Below, piece after piece: positions 9,237 to 17,917 of a stretch of 64,000 nt of DNA (position 1 is its first letter; each line of letters opens with the position of its first letter). A program made the translations under genes and the position numbers. The DNA comes from Cylindrospermopsis curvispora GIHE-G1 (GTDB lineage: Bacteria > Cyanobacteriota > Cyanobacteriia > Cyanobacteriales > Nostocaceae), in contig NZ_CP060822.1 in assembly GCF_014489415.1 (NCBI RefSeq), positions 62,001 to 126,000 of the forward strand. The letters are read 5' to 3'. The notes under the pieces are model-generated. The model did no database searches. It was not told the DNA's origin and saw only the letters and a program-made list of their open reading frames with translations.

Positions 9237-10110
9237 ACCAGCTAATCAAATAATTATAGTGGTTAGGGATGTGGATACACAGACCTGGGAATTTTTAAAT
9301 CAATTACCAAGTGAACTATCTTCTGATAACCTACCATTGCAAATAGTTACAGTTACCAAACCAGGAGTAGTACAAGCTCTGAACACTGGATTAAAAGTTG
9401 TCAATGGTGATGTCCTATCCATCACCGATGATGATGCTGCACCCCATCCTGACTGGTTGGAAAAAATCACTGCCCATTTCACCAAAGATGCTGATATTGG
9501 TGCAGTAGGTGGAAGAGACTGGGTACATAGGGGAGATAAGGTGGAGGGAGATTCCCGTGCGGTTGTGGGACGTGTACAGTGGTTTGGAAGGGTTATTGGT
9601 AATCATCATCTAGGAACAGGAAAAGCTCGCGAAGTAGATGTTCTCAAAGGTGTAAACATGAGTTTTCGCACCCAGTCCATAGGGAAACTAACTTTTGATG
9701 AAAGGATGCGCGGTACAGGAGCTCAAGTACATTTTGAAATGGCATTTACCCTAGCTATTAAGCGTGCGGGATGGAAAATAATTTATGATCCCCATATAGC
9801 AGTAGATCACTACCCAGCTACACGTTTTGATGAAGATCAGAGGGAAAATTTCAATGAAATTGCCCTAACCAACCTAGTTCATAATGAAACCCTAGTTTTA
9901 CTAGAATACTTGCCACCTTTAAGACAAATCGTTTTTTTATTATGGGCAATATTCATAGGAACAAGAGATGCTTTAGGCATAGTGCAATGGTTAAGATTTT
10001 TACCTAGTCAAGGGAGAATTGTCAACAAAAAATTGCACGCTTCTTTGCGTGGGCGTTGGCAAGCATGGCAAACCAATAAAACCAATCAATTGATAATTTC
10101 CAACTCCTAA
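9154..10110 (+). CDS. Family 2 glycosyltransferase
   Basis: The GT2 fold starts immediately at the N-terminus (NTVLIPTYRRPHDLWRCL), so the ATG that lies inside the preceding gene is needed to give a complete domain. The acidic motif SITDDDAAPHPDW (about residue 90) and a later segment VLKGVNMSFRTQSI are typical of the family. One hydrophobic stretch near residues 245-265 (LRQIVFLLWAIFIGTRDALG) may anchor it to the membrane. The 83-base out-of-frame overlap with the upstream GT4 gene implies coupled expression. It is probably a polysaccharide-unit transferase. Confidence 0.85.
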   Translation: MRNTVLIPTYRRPHDLWRCLVALQAQTRPANQIIIVVRDVDTQTWEFLNQLPSELSSDNLPLQIVTVTKPGVVQALNTGLKVVNGDVLSITDDDAAPHPDWLEKITAHFTKDADIGAVGGRDWVHRGDKVEGDSRAVVGRVQWFGRVIGNHHLGTGKAREVDVLKGVNMSFRTQSIGKLTFDERMRGTGAQVHFEMAFTLAIKRAGWKIIYDPHIAVDHYPATRFDEDQRENFNEIALTNLVHNETLVLLEYLPPLRQIVFLLWAIFIGTRDALGIVQWLRFLPSQGRIVNKKLHASLRGRWQAWQTNKTNQLIISNS

Positions 10111-10115
10111 AAAAA

Positions 10116-11540
10116 GTGACTTCCAAACAACTGCTTTTCAATAGCTTTTTACAATCCTCCTATTCCCCGGAAGATAGATCAGCCCAAAGTTGGGTAATCA
10201 TTTTTTCCTTTATTCTATTTATAAGTACCTGTTATTTTGTCGGTGCTGCCAACTTACTAAGAATTATTTTTCCTGTTAGCGCCCTTCTAGTGGGAATATT
10301 TTTATATTTGCGTCATCCCATTCTCTATCTTGGTTTTACCTGGTGGATATGGTTTATTACCCCATTATTAGCAAGATTAATAGATTATCGAGTGGGTTGG
10401 GATCCCACCCGTCAAATTTTAGTAGCACCTTATTTAGTAGTACTGATAACTACTGCTTCGATAATTAAAAACTTACCTCGCGCTCTCAAAGAAGGGGGAT
10501 TACCGTTTATCTTAGCCTTAATCGCTGTTATTTATGGATTGTTAGTTGGACTGCTTTACAATCAACCAATATCAGTCATTCGAGGCTTTTTAGACTGGTT
10601 TACACCTATTATCTTTGGCTTTCATTTATTTATCAATTGGCGAGATTATCCCAGCTATCGCCAAAATATCCAACGGGTGTTTATTTGGGCTGTTTTACTA
10701 ATAGGAGCCTATGGGATATATCAATTTATATTTGCTCCTGAGTGGGACAGATTTTGGTTAGTAGAGTCAAAAATGTTTACCAGTGCTGGATCTCCCAAAC
10801 CATTTGGCATGAGAGTTTGGAGTATCCTGCACTCACCAGGTACTTTCGGTGCGGTTATGCAAACAGGATTACTATTGCTATTTACCAGTTATGGACCTTT
10901 AATTTTTCCTGCTTCAGTGGTAGGGTATTTGTCATTTTTACTGTCACAAGTTCGCACTAGTTGGGGATGTTGGTTATTGGGAATTCTCATCATGCTAGGT
11001 TCTGTAAAAGCAAAAGTTCAAATGCGCCTAGCAGTAATCATTTTAATAATGGTTCTTAGTATTATACCCTTAGTCACCATAAAACCTATTTCTGAAGTTG
11101 TGACCACACGGCTTGAAAGTTTTTCCAAGTTAGAAGAGGATAGTAGTTTTCAGGACAGATCTAAAACTTATGATAGGAATCTAAACTTAGCACTTTCTAC
11201 CCCTCTGGGTAATGGAGTAGGAAATATTTGGAAGGTAAATGAAAAGACAGGACAGATTGAAGTTGTTGTAATTGACAGTGGCATTTTAGATATGTTTTTT
11301 ACCCTGGGTTGGTTTGGTGCCATACCCTATACTAGCGGATTAGTCCTGATGCTGGTTGCTGTGATTAACTGTACTGAAGCCAAACGGGATGTTTTTACGG
11401 GTGCAGCTCGTGCTATTGGTATAAGTTCATGTGCCCAGTTAATTATTTATAGCGGGATGCTAGGTGTTGCGGGTATGATTATGTGGGGGTTCTTAGCTGT
11501 ATCTATGGCTGCCCATAAATATTATAAACACCATTATTAA
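10116..11540 (+). CDS. O-antigen ligase/polymerase-like integral membrane protein
   Basis: A 474-residue protein with about ten to twelve hydrophobic helices and a GTG start only 5 bases after the preceding stop. The large extracytoplasmic loop around residues 335-385 (DRSKTYDRNLNLAL, then PLGNGVGNIWKV) matches the Wzy_C/O-antigen ligase pattern, in which conserved arginines in the loop mediate polymer transfer. SQVRTSWGCWLLGIL mid-protein is another typical element. It closes the plus-strand polysaccharide run, so it probably polymerises or ligates the exported glycan. Polymerase and ligase cannot be told apart by sequence. Confidence 0.7.
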   Translation: MTSKQLLFNSFLQSSYSPEDRSAQSWVIIFSFILFISTCYFVGAANLLRIIFPVSALLVGIFLYLRHPILYLGFTWWIWFITPLLARLIDYRVGWDPTRQILVAPYLVVLITTASIIKNLPRALKEGGLPFILALIAVIYGLLVGLLYNQPISVIRGFLDWFTPIIFGFHLFINWRDYPSYRQNIQRVFIWAVLLIGAYGIYQFIFAPEWDRFWLVESKMFTSAGSPKPFGMRVWSILHSPGTFGAVMQTGLLLLFTSYGPLIFPASVVGYLSFLLSQVRTSWGCWLLGILIMLGSVKAKVQMRLAVIILIMVLSIIPLVTIKPISEVVTTRLESFSKLEEDSSFQDRSKTYDRNLNLALSTPLGNGVGNIWKVNEKTGQIEVVVIDSGILDMFFTLGWFGAIPYTSGLVLMLVAVINCTEAKRDVFTGAARAIGISSCAQLIIYSGMLGVAGMIMWGFLAVSMAAHKYYKHHY

Positions 11541-11596
11541 TAAAACAAACTACCAAAGATGCTACACTAATAAAAACATCAGAGTAAGGCATCAAA

Positions 11597-12508
11597 ATGT
11601 TGGCATACAAGGTAGTTAATGGTGAAATCAGTCGAGTAATAATTGCAGGAGGAATTCACGGTAATGAACTGATTGGAGTTTATTTGGTCAAAACGTTTGA
11701 AAAGTATGGAAATTTAATTGAGAGAGAAACTTTTGAAACCATCTGTTTACTTGGTAACACCCCAGCTATTAATGCTGGGAGAAGATATGTTGATAAAGAT
11801 TTGAATCGTTGTTTTACCAAAGACATATTATTCAATGCCAATACTTCTATATATGAGGAATCAAGAGCTAAGGAAATTTGGCAACTTCTGCAACCACACC
11901 ATCCCCAAAAATTAGATGCTATAATTGACATACATACAACCACTGCCAATATGGGATTATGTATGATCATTAATAGTATGCACCCCATATTGCTCACTTT
12001 AATAGCTCACTTAACCAGTATAAGTCCCTTAATTAAAGTATGTTTTCACCCAGAAACACCCAGTGGTGGTTTTTTGCGTTCTTTAAGTGAACTAGGTTTC
12101 ACTTTAGAAGTAGGTCCTGTCCCTCAAGGAGTTTTAAATGCCCAACTATTTCAACAAACAGCAAAAATCGTTTATGCAATATTAGATTTTTTTGAAAACT
12201 ATAATCAAGGCAAAATTTGCATTAATCAGAAGTCGAATGAGAAGAAACTAAAAGTTTATGAATTTATAGGTACGATTGACTATCCCAGAAATGAATTAGG
12301 TCAGCTCCAAGGGATGATTCACCCCCAACTTGAATATAAAGATTATCAACCACTAAATTTCGGTGAACCAATTTTTCTGACCTTTGATAATCAAGAGGTT
12401 TTCTATCAAGGAGAGTCTACAGTTTATCCAGTTTTTATTAATGAAGCTGCCTATTACGAAAAAGGAATTGCCATGCATTTGACGCAGAAGAAATTAGTTG
12501 ATATATAG
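11597..12508 (+). CDS. Probable aspartoacylase (AspA/AstE zinc hydrolase family)
   Basis: A 303-residue zinc-dependent deacylase of the aspartoacylase/succinylglutamate desuccinylase family. Metal ligands are visible as IAGGIHGNE (His21, Glu24) and DIHTTTANMG (His113). The substrate-binding RYVDKDLNRCF segment and a catalytic Glu in GFTLEVGPVPQG are also present. Family members cleave N-acetyl-aspartate and similar N-acylated amino acids to free amino acid and carboxylate. It lies 56 bases after the polysaccharide island in the same direction, but nothing shows a functional link. The following gene is convergent. The cyanobacterial substrate is not established. Confidence 0.8.
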   Translation: MLAYKVVNGEISRVIIAGGIHGNELIGVYLVKTFEKYGNLIERETFETICLLGNTPAINAGRRYVDKDLNRCFTKDILFNANTSIYEESRAKEIWQLLQPHHPQKLDAIIDIHTTTANMGLCMIINSMHPILLTLIAHLTSISPLIKVCFHPETPSGGFLRSLSELGFTLEVGPVPQGVLNAQLFQQTAKIVYAILDFFENYNQGKICINQKSNEKKLKVYEFIGTIDYPRNELGQLQGMIHPQLEYKDYQPLNFGEPIFLTFDNQEVFYQGESTVYPVFINEAAYYEKGIAMHLTQKKLVDI

Positions 12509-12576
12509 TTTATATAGACGATTGAGAGATAACAATATGGCTTAGTCTAGACTTTTAAATTATGCTCGAAATATAG

Positions 12577-13689
12577 CTACTTACCCGTTACCAATTGCCT
12601 GGTGTCAATGGAGGAGAAGACGTTATATTTGTTGCTTAATTCGCGGTATATGCTCAAAGTTTCCTCACTCACACGTGTGGTGCTAAATCTTTGAAGATTT
12701 TGTTGACCACGTAATTTCCAAGCTTGTAGCTTATGGCGATCCCTCAAAAGTTGGATTAAAGCATAAGCCAAACTTTGACTATCTTGAGGAGGAACTAAAA
12801 TACCTGCTTGACCATAATCTAAAGTTTCTGGAATGCCATCTACATCAGTAGCAACAATAGCACAACCAGCTTCTCTAGCTTCCGTGAGAACCAAGCCAAA
12901 TGACTCACAATGGGAAGCCAAAACAAAGATATCTGTTGATAACATATATCTTTGTGGTTCCGGTTGAAATCCTTCAAAATGAATACGATGTTTAAGTTCC
13001 CCACACTTTTGTACCATGGCTTCAAACATAGTCCGATCGGGACCTTCACCCACAATATAGAGATGAGCTTGAGTAAAATCCTGGGCAATGATTTGAAAGG
13101 CTTGAATTAATTCACTAATGCCTTTGCGCGTGTACATTCCTGCTACTGTAGTAATAGCTGGATGATGTAATTTCATAGGTTGATATTCTTGAATTTTTTT
13201 GTGTCTCGGACTCCCCAAAGTGCCATTAGCAACTACCCGCAATTTTCGGGATGGGATTCCACGACGGATCATCGAATTAGCCACCGCATGACTGACTGCA
13301 ATTACCCGATCTGCTAATCCCATTAATATTGCACTGCGTTGGAATTCATTATGCACTGTAGCAACTAAACCATATTCATGATTATTTCTAAAAATTCCTG
13401 CCAGTAAAACTCCTGTCATCATGTGGCAATGAACTATATCAGGTTGAAATTTTTTAATTATGTCCCGGTAGGAATAAACTGCCTTAATTAACTTGGTTAC
13501 TCTCCGGGACTGGTCTAATTCAAAGTGAGAAATACCATACTTTTCTAAGAGTATTTCGTATTCTCCTCCCAGGGAAGCAATTGCCACTTCTAAACCGTCT
13601 GCGGCTTGTAAACAAGCCAAATCTACTGCCACATTGACAATACCGTTACCAACATTTTGAATATGGTTAGTTAAGTGTAAAATTCGCAT
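12577..13689 (-). CDS. Family 4 glycosyltransferase
   Basis: A 370-residue GT-B enzyme. Its N-terminus is the usual glycogen-synthase-like start (MRILHLTNHIQNVGNGIVNVAVDLA), with DIVHCHMMTGVL, then RVVANGT before the C-terminal domain, and LASHCESFGLVLTEAREAGCAIVATDVDGIPE carrying the E-x7-E donor site. The start ATG has a strong GAGGAG site about 9 bases upstream. It is read together with a PIG-L deacetylase gene 45 bases upstream. The pairing of a GT4 enzyme and a PIG-L deacetylase is common in pathways that transfer N-acetylhexosamine and then deacetylate it, so this pair may decorate a surface glycan. This is an inference from context. Confidence 0.85.
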   Translation of the reverse strand: MRILHLTNHIQNVGNGIVNVAVDLACLQAADGLEVAIASLGGEYEILLEKYGISHFELDQSRRVTKLIKAVYSYRDIIKKFQPDIVHCHMMTGVLLAGIFRNNHEYGLVATVHNEFQRSAILMGLADRVIAVSHAVANSMIRRGIPSRKLRVVANGTLGSPRHKKIQEYQPMKLHHPAITTVAGMYTRKGISELIQAFQIIAQDFTQAHLYIVGEGPDRTMFEAMVQKCGELKHRIHFEGFQPEPQRYMLSTDIFVLASHCESFGLVLTEAREAGCAIVATDVDGIPETLDYGQAGILVPPQDSQSLAYALIQLLRDRHKLQAWKLRGQQNLQRFSTTRVSEETLSIYRELSNKYNVFSSIDTRQLVTGK

Positions 13690-13734
13690 TTATTTTTACT
13701 CCTCAGTATTTTTTTAAACTGATTTTCTCTAGAA

Positions 13735-14538
13735 TTAATATTTCGTTTTAAAGAAGATTTCTTCCGCTTGTAAAAATCTCTTAATAAAGCCCCGAGGAAG
13801 AGTGGATATTTGAGAAGAATAGGCGGCGATCGCTTGTTTTTTTTGAGATTGAACTTGTGCAACTGATAATCTATAAGCTGGGGCAATATCCCGTAATTTT
13901 AACAGAATAAATAATGGTGCTCTCCAAAAGATCCAAATAGGGTACTGGAAAAGTTCTACGCTGATTCCACTTTCGGCGATCGCCTGTTTCACTAGAGAAT
14001 ATGTAGCCTCGTGATCCCTGTGACAATCTTTAAAATGAGGCACATAAACCTCACCTGGTTGATAATCTCTTAACAAAGTAACTATTTCTGAGATCAGTTG
14101 TCTTTTTTGAGAAATATTCAAATCTAATAAACTGCCATCCTCCCTATTTAAAAACTTAATTTCTGTCTGGGGAACTCCCAAAATCTCTAATGCTTGTAGG
14201 GACTCCTGCTGACGAATTTGCATAACCTGATTTTGGATATTAGGTTCTAGTCCATGGGAACCTCTTCCATCGGTAAGAAACACCACTCCCACCCTAATTG
14301 CCTGTTGTCGTTTGCGAGCAATCATTCCCCCGCAGCCAAAAGTCTCATCATCCTGATGAGGAGAGAAAACCATAACTGGTGCTGTGGTCAATGCTATTGG
14401 TCGACTTCCCCATCGTAAAATCCAGTGCGAAAGTAAACAGGCATGGATATACTGAATGGTACTTAAAAAATGAATGGGAATTAATCTTTGTAATTTGGTC
14501 AAAGTTGTTTTTTGCATATTCCTCATAAAACTACTCAT
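13735..14538 (-). CDS. PIG-L family (LmbE-like) N-acetylhexosamine deacetylase
   Basis: A 267-residue protein with the zinc-site signature PHQDDETFGCGG (the HxDD motif of the PIG-L/LmbE fold) near residue 58 and a second metal ligand segment VPHFKDCHRDHEATYSLV (about residue 170). Family members remove the N-acetyl group from GlcNAc-type sugars in GPI, mycothiol, bacillithiol or antibiotic pathways. The N-terminal ~45 residues are not part of the domain. A second possible start (MRNMQKTT) lies 12 bases downstream of the first ATG. It is upstream of, and probably cotranscribed with, the GT4 gene, which suggests glycan rather than thiol metabolism. Confidence 0.85.
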   Translation of the reverse strand: MSSFMRNMQKTTLTKLQRLIPIHFLSTIQYIHACLLSHWILRWGSRPIALTTAPVMVFSPHQDDETFGCGGMIARKRQQAIRVGVVFLTDGRGSHGLEPNIQNQVMQIRQQESLQALEILGVPQTEIKFLNREDGSLLDLNISQKRQLISEIVTLLRDYQPGEVYVPHFKDCHRDHEATYSLVKQAIAESGISVELFQYPIWIFWRAPLFILLKLRDIAPAYRLSVAQVQSQKKQAIAAYSSQISTLPRGFIKRFLQAEEIFFKTKY

Positions 14539-14718
14539 AAAACCGTCATTTATTAATTATGGATGAACTTGTTAATGAACATCAATCCCATAGCCATAGG
14601 CGTTATAGCTAAAGCCATAATTTAGCTGACAACTTATTCACTATGATAATAAATGTAGACACCCGATATTTGTTGATTGTGTAAATTCAGAATGTGAATA
14701 TGAAGATGGTGATTGTTT

Positions 14719-16995
14719 TTAAAAACGGAACCGATAAATAATCACCTTGCCATTTCTATTCTCCTCTACAAACAATAAATATTCACCATTGCGACGACGA
14801 AAAGCTCGGATACCATGGGGAATATCCACCCAACCACTTTCCTGACCGACTTCTGGACCTGGACCAAATTTGCGCACAAATTTTCCCGTATCGTTTCTAT
14901 AGACATAAACCTCCGCAGTTTTAACTGTAACAGCAAATACATAATCGCCTGCTACGCTCATAGCAGCAGTAGATACTGCTCGTTGACCCGTATTGTCATA
15001 GGGAATTACTGCTCGCCATCTGGGAGTGCGATTTCCTTGACTCCAGCGATCAAAGCGGATAATTTCCGATCCCACAACCCCGGTATCATCACCAACGGAA
15101 GGATGATCAACCGTAAAACCAGACAAATACATAGTATCTGTGTCTGGGAAATATTCAATCCTGCGCAAATCTCGAAACATACTAGGAGTTCTTTCTCTTT
15201 TCATAGAACCATAGCTATAAATTGGATTCCCCCGACTATCCAATCCCTGTAGAGGATAGTGACGAATACCATCCTCAGTCCGTAGGGTTTTCCATACGTC
15301 CCCCTTAGTATCTACCCACCAACCACCTATATATAAATAATCTTCGCTGCTTTCATACTCATTTTGCTCGAATGCACCATTACCATTTTTATCACGCCAA
15401 ATCCATTCGCCCTTACTGGGTTGAAGAGGTGGCCAATTACCATTAATGGCTTTACCTTTATCATTAGTCCCCACAAACATTCCCGCAGGAACTGCAATTT
15501 CTCCGTCGGTTTGTGGTTGGAATCGATAAATTTGTAGTAAACGCCCAAACATATCCGTCAGAAATAAAAATGGTTTGCCTTGAATACGACGGAAAATTGG
15601 ACCATCAGGAGCAGTGTGTAAACGAGGGTCTTGAGGATATTTAAAAGGGTTTAAAGTATAGGCCTGGTAAGTCCATTGTTTACCAATGGGTTTACTATAA
15701 TCTACTAGGTATTTTTCATGTTTGGTGAAGATGACTGTCCCATCACTTTGAGGATCCGTATCCCCATTATCCACAAATATTAAACCCAGTAATTGCCATT
15801 GTAATTTTCCTGAAGGAGAAAATTTCCTCAGATCTGTTCCCGATCTATTGAAGCCATTACTATTAATATATACATTGCCTGCTCCATCTGTACCAATGGC
15901 AGTGATACCATAGAGTTTTAAATCTCCAACCGCTCCCGGTACACCACTATAAATACCTTTTTTATCTCCAAAATTTCCTACCTGTAAAGGTTGATTGTTT
16001 ATTTCATAAATTAGTATCTGCTGGCGTTCACTATTTTCTGCAACTAATAATCTATTTTTTGGATCCATGGTGATCGCCGTTGGATCTTGCATATCCATAA
16101 TTTCTTGTGGCAATTTTTTCCCAGAGGGACTGTAATGCAATACTTTTCCAGATTTGTTCCCTTTTTTATTTTGGATAATCCATAAATTATTCTGGTGATC
16201 AATAGCTATTCCTCCAGGATTTTCTACGGGGAATCTGCCAATTTCTTCCATAGTTTCCCTATGGAAAATTCTCACCATATTACTACCCCCATGACTGACA
16301 AACAATTTATCACCAAGGGTGGCCAACCCAGTTACTTCCGTTTGGTCACTAATAACCAACATACTTTTATCCCAACCCTTACCCTGGGTAAAAGCAATAG
16401 GTTTTCCTTGTAAATTATAACGTCTGACACAATACCAAGTTTTATCTCGGGGTGGATAACTATCTTTGTCACCTCCTTTTTCACCTTGAAGTGATCCTTG
16501 ACTCATGGCTACATAAATATATTGATTATTTGCAGTTACTGCTCGACCACCAAGACGATACCAACCATGTAAATCTTCTAAAAAAGCAATGGGTTTACCA
16601 TTTTCATATATTCCTGCTTCTCCTCCATTTTCATCCCAAATACTATTTGTGTAAATCAGCCCATTGGCTGTCACATACATAGCTTCTATATTATTTTGTA
16701 CCCTCAGTTTTCCCTTACCTATAGTATTACCTACCCAGGACGTTGTATATTCAAATCCAGATGCTGTGGTGCTAGAAATTATTATCAATCCACAAATTGT
16801 GACCAGTAACATCTGAAAACCTAGGTTTCCAGATTTGACCAAAGAGGACTTTTGAGAAAATAAACTACTAAGAATCTTATGAATTTGATGAACAATTTGA
16901 TGAACAATTCTCATATATTTCTGATAAACAATTGTCGGGTTTGAAATAAGTTCGCTAATCAAAGATCTGGCAATTGACAAATAATTAGAGATCAT
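14719..16995 (-). CDS. Large secreted/anchored NHL-type beta-propeller protein
   Basis: A 758-residue protein with a hydrophobic signal/anchor around residues 58-82 (FQMLLVTICGLIIISS) and no enzyme motif I recognise. Repeated propeller-type strands can be read throughout, such as EVTGLATLGDKLFVSHGGSNMV, GGIAIDHQNNLWII, PTAITMDPKNRLLVAE and ITAIGTDGAGNVYINSNG. A calcium-loop-like DKNGNGAFEQNEYE occurs around residue 540. Family knowledge suggests an extracytoplasmic propeller that binds a ligand, glycan or partner. The position beside GT4 and PIG-L genes hints at a cell-envelope role. The initiator is uncertain: a later Met at residue 28 also leaves the anchor intact. Function is unknown. Confidence 0.7.
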   Translation of the reverse strand: MISNYLSIARSLISELISNPTIVYQKYMRIVHQIVHQIHKILSSLFSQKSSLVKSGNLGFQMLLVTICGLIIISSTTASGFEYTTSWVGNTIGKGKLRVQNNIEAMYVTANGLIYTNSIWDENGGEAGIYENGKPIAFLEDLHGWYRLGGRAVTANNQYIYVAMSQGSLQGEKGGDKDSYPPRDKTWYCVRRYNLQGKPIAFTQGKGWDKSMLVISDQTEVTGLATLGDKLFVSHGGSNMVRIFHRETMEEIGRFPVENPGGIAIDHQNNLWIIQNKKGNKSGKVLHYSPSGKKLPQEIMDMQDPTAITMDPKNRLLVAENSERQQILIYEINNQPLQVGNFGDKKGIYSGVPGAVGDLKLYGITAIGTDGAGNVYINSNGFNRSGTDLRKFSPSGKLQWQLLGLIFVDNGDTDPQSDGTVIFTKHEKYLVDYSKPIGKQWTYQAYTLNPFKYPQDPRLHTAPDGPIFRRIQGKPFLFLTDMFGRLLQIYRFQPQTDGEIAVPAGMFVGTNDKGKAINGNWPPLQPSKGEWIWRDKNGNGAFEQNEYESSEDYLYIGGWWVDTKGDVWKTLRTEDGIRHYPLQGLDSRGNPIYSYGSMKRERTPSMFRDLRRIEYFPDTDTMYLSGFTVDHPSVGDDTGVVGSEIIRFDRWSQGNRTPRWRAVIPYDNTGQRAVSTAAMSVAGDYVFAVTVKTAEVYVYRNDTGKFVRKFGPGPEVGQESGWVDIPHGIRAFRRRNGEYLLFVEENRNGKVIIYRFRF

Positions 16996-17313
16996 GTTTT
17001 TTATCTAATTCACATATCCAGTCAACAGCAAGATCATCAACCACTAATAACCTAACAGCTGAAGTTTCCTGTTTTTATGAAATTTGTCAAATCTTCATCA
17101 AAAAAATATCTCCTTTAATTCTATATTAAAGTGAAAACTATAAGCTGTGAACTACCCGCAGTCAGTAGAGTCTATGTTACATCACACCTAATCAGTATTA
17201 AATTTTACTTAAATATACGTTAGATTACGTAATAAAAGTTTTACAGTTTTAACAGGCGCAATTTAGCATAATTTGCCAACACAGACGGATAATTTGGCAA
17301 GTTAGGTTTACAA
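16996..17313. other. Intergenic region without a recognisable gene
   Basis: AT-rich spacer between the propeller gene and tRNA-Pro, both on the minus strand. I see no coding frame of interest, no strong hairpin and no repeat. It should contain the propeller gene's promoter. Confidence 0.4.
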
Positions 17314-17387
17314 TCGGGATGACTGGATTCGAACCAGCGGCCCCTTCGTCCCGAACGAAGTGCGCTACCAAGCTGCGCTACATCCCG
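17314..17387 (-). tRNA. tRNA-Pro (CGG)
   Basis: On the minus strand a full 74-nt cloverleaf can be folded. The acceptor CGGGATG pairs with CATCCCG, with discriminator A. The D arm is GCGC..GCGC. The anticodon stem CTTCG/CGAAG has loop TTCGGGA, giving anticodon CGG for codon CCG. The T arm contains GGTTCGAATCC. CCA is not encoded. Confidence 0.95.
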
Positions 17388-17546
17388 TGAGAAAAACACA
17401 AGCAGTAAAAATAATATAACTCTCATTATAACATAAAAACCATCAGTTTTTCTAATTTAGAATTTAGATAAATATTTACAAATATCTTGCTTAGAACTGG
17501 AGTAAGATATATTGTATTGAGTGGAATTTATTGAGTGATCAGGATA

Positions 17547-17595
17547 TTAAGACAGCGATGTCTTAATAATCTCCGCACCTTCAGGCGCGGAGATT
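17547..17595 (+). other. Two tandem perfect hairpins upstream of the 70-residue protein
   Basis: The first hairpin is TTAAGACA-GCGA-TGTCTTAA (8-bp stem, tetraloop). One base further on, AATCTCCGC pairs with GCGGAGATT (9-bp stem, 10-nt loop containing CTTCAGG). They lie 67-115 bases before the next start codon and 160-210 bases from tRNA-Pro. They may be a structured leader, or the end hairpin of an IS200/IS605-type element, since CTTCAGG-centred GC hairpins are common in those ends. No T-run follows, so an intrinsic terminator is less likely. Confidence 0.5.
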
Positions 17596-17662
17596 GTTAC
17601 AGCTATCACACAACTCCACTCCTGGCTGAACGCTAGTGCTGTAAAACAGAGGGGCAAGCATT

Positions 17663-17875
17663 ATGACAACTACAAGCATTTCTAAGAAAGAAATCGCCGC
17701 CATGACACCAACAGATGTCAAAGATTTGGCCGCTCGTCTAGAACTAGATAATTATAGCAATGCTTTTGATGGTTTAAATGATTGGCATTTACTGCGAGCG
17801 ATCGCCTTTCAGCGTCCAGAGTTGGTGGAACCATACGTTTATCTATTGGATTTGGAACCTTACGATGAAGGTTAG
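17663..17875 (+). CDS. Small conserved cyanobacterial-type protein of unknown function
   Basis: A 70-residue acidic protein with no signal peptide, membrane helix or cysteine. Its central part reads as two or three helices (MTPTDVKDLAARLEL, LNDWHLLRAIAFQ) and the C-terminus ends in DLEPYDEG. A ribosome-binding site (GAGGGG) lies 9 to 14 bases before the ATG. Coding is supported by codon usage like its neighbours, the RBS and a clean stop just before a convergent gene. I do not recognise the family and assign no function. Confidence 0.7.
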   Translation: MTTTSISKKEIAAMTPTDVKDLAARLELDNYSNAFDGLNDWHLLRAIAFQRPELVEPYVYLLDLEPYDEG

Positions 17876-17917
17876 AAACCGTGAAATCAATTCACCTTTC
17901 CCTTAGCAATGGGAGCG

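Noticed and set aside
14815-15252. 145-codon plus-strand open frame inside the propeller gene
   Set aside because: Antisense to a long gene with clear propeller motifs; no RBS or family resemblance.
17241-17426. Open frame of 61 codons across tRNA-Pro on the minus strand
   Set aside because: It is the translation of the tRNA itself (the 'DVAQLGSALRSGRRGRWFESS' type artefact seen at many tRNA loci).
17605-17660. Yfr1-type sRNA motif (ACTCCTCACACC-like) near ACACAACTCCACTCC
   Set aside because: The match is partial and out of order, with no following terminator stem.
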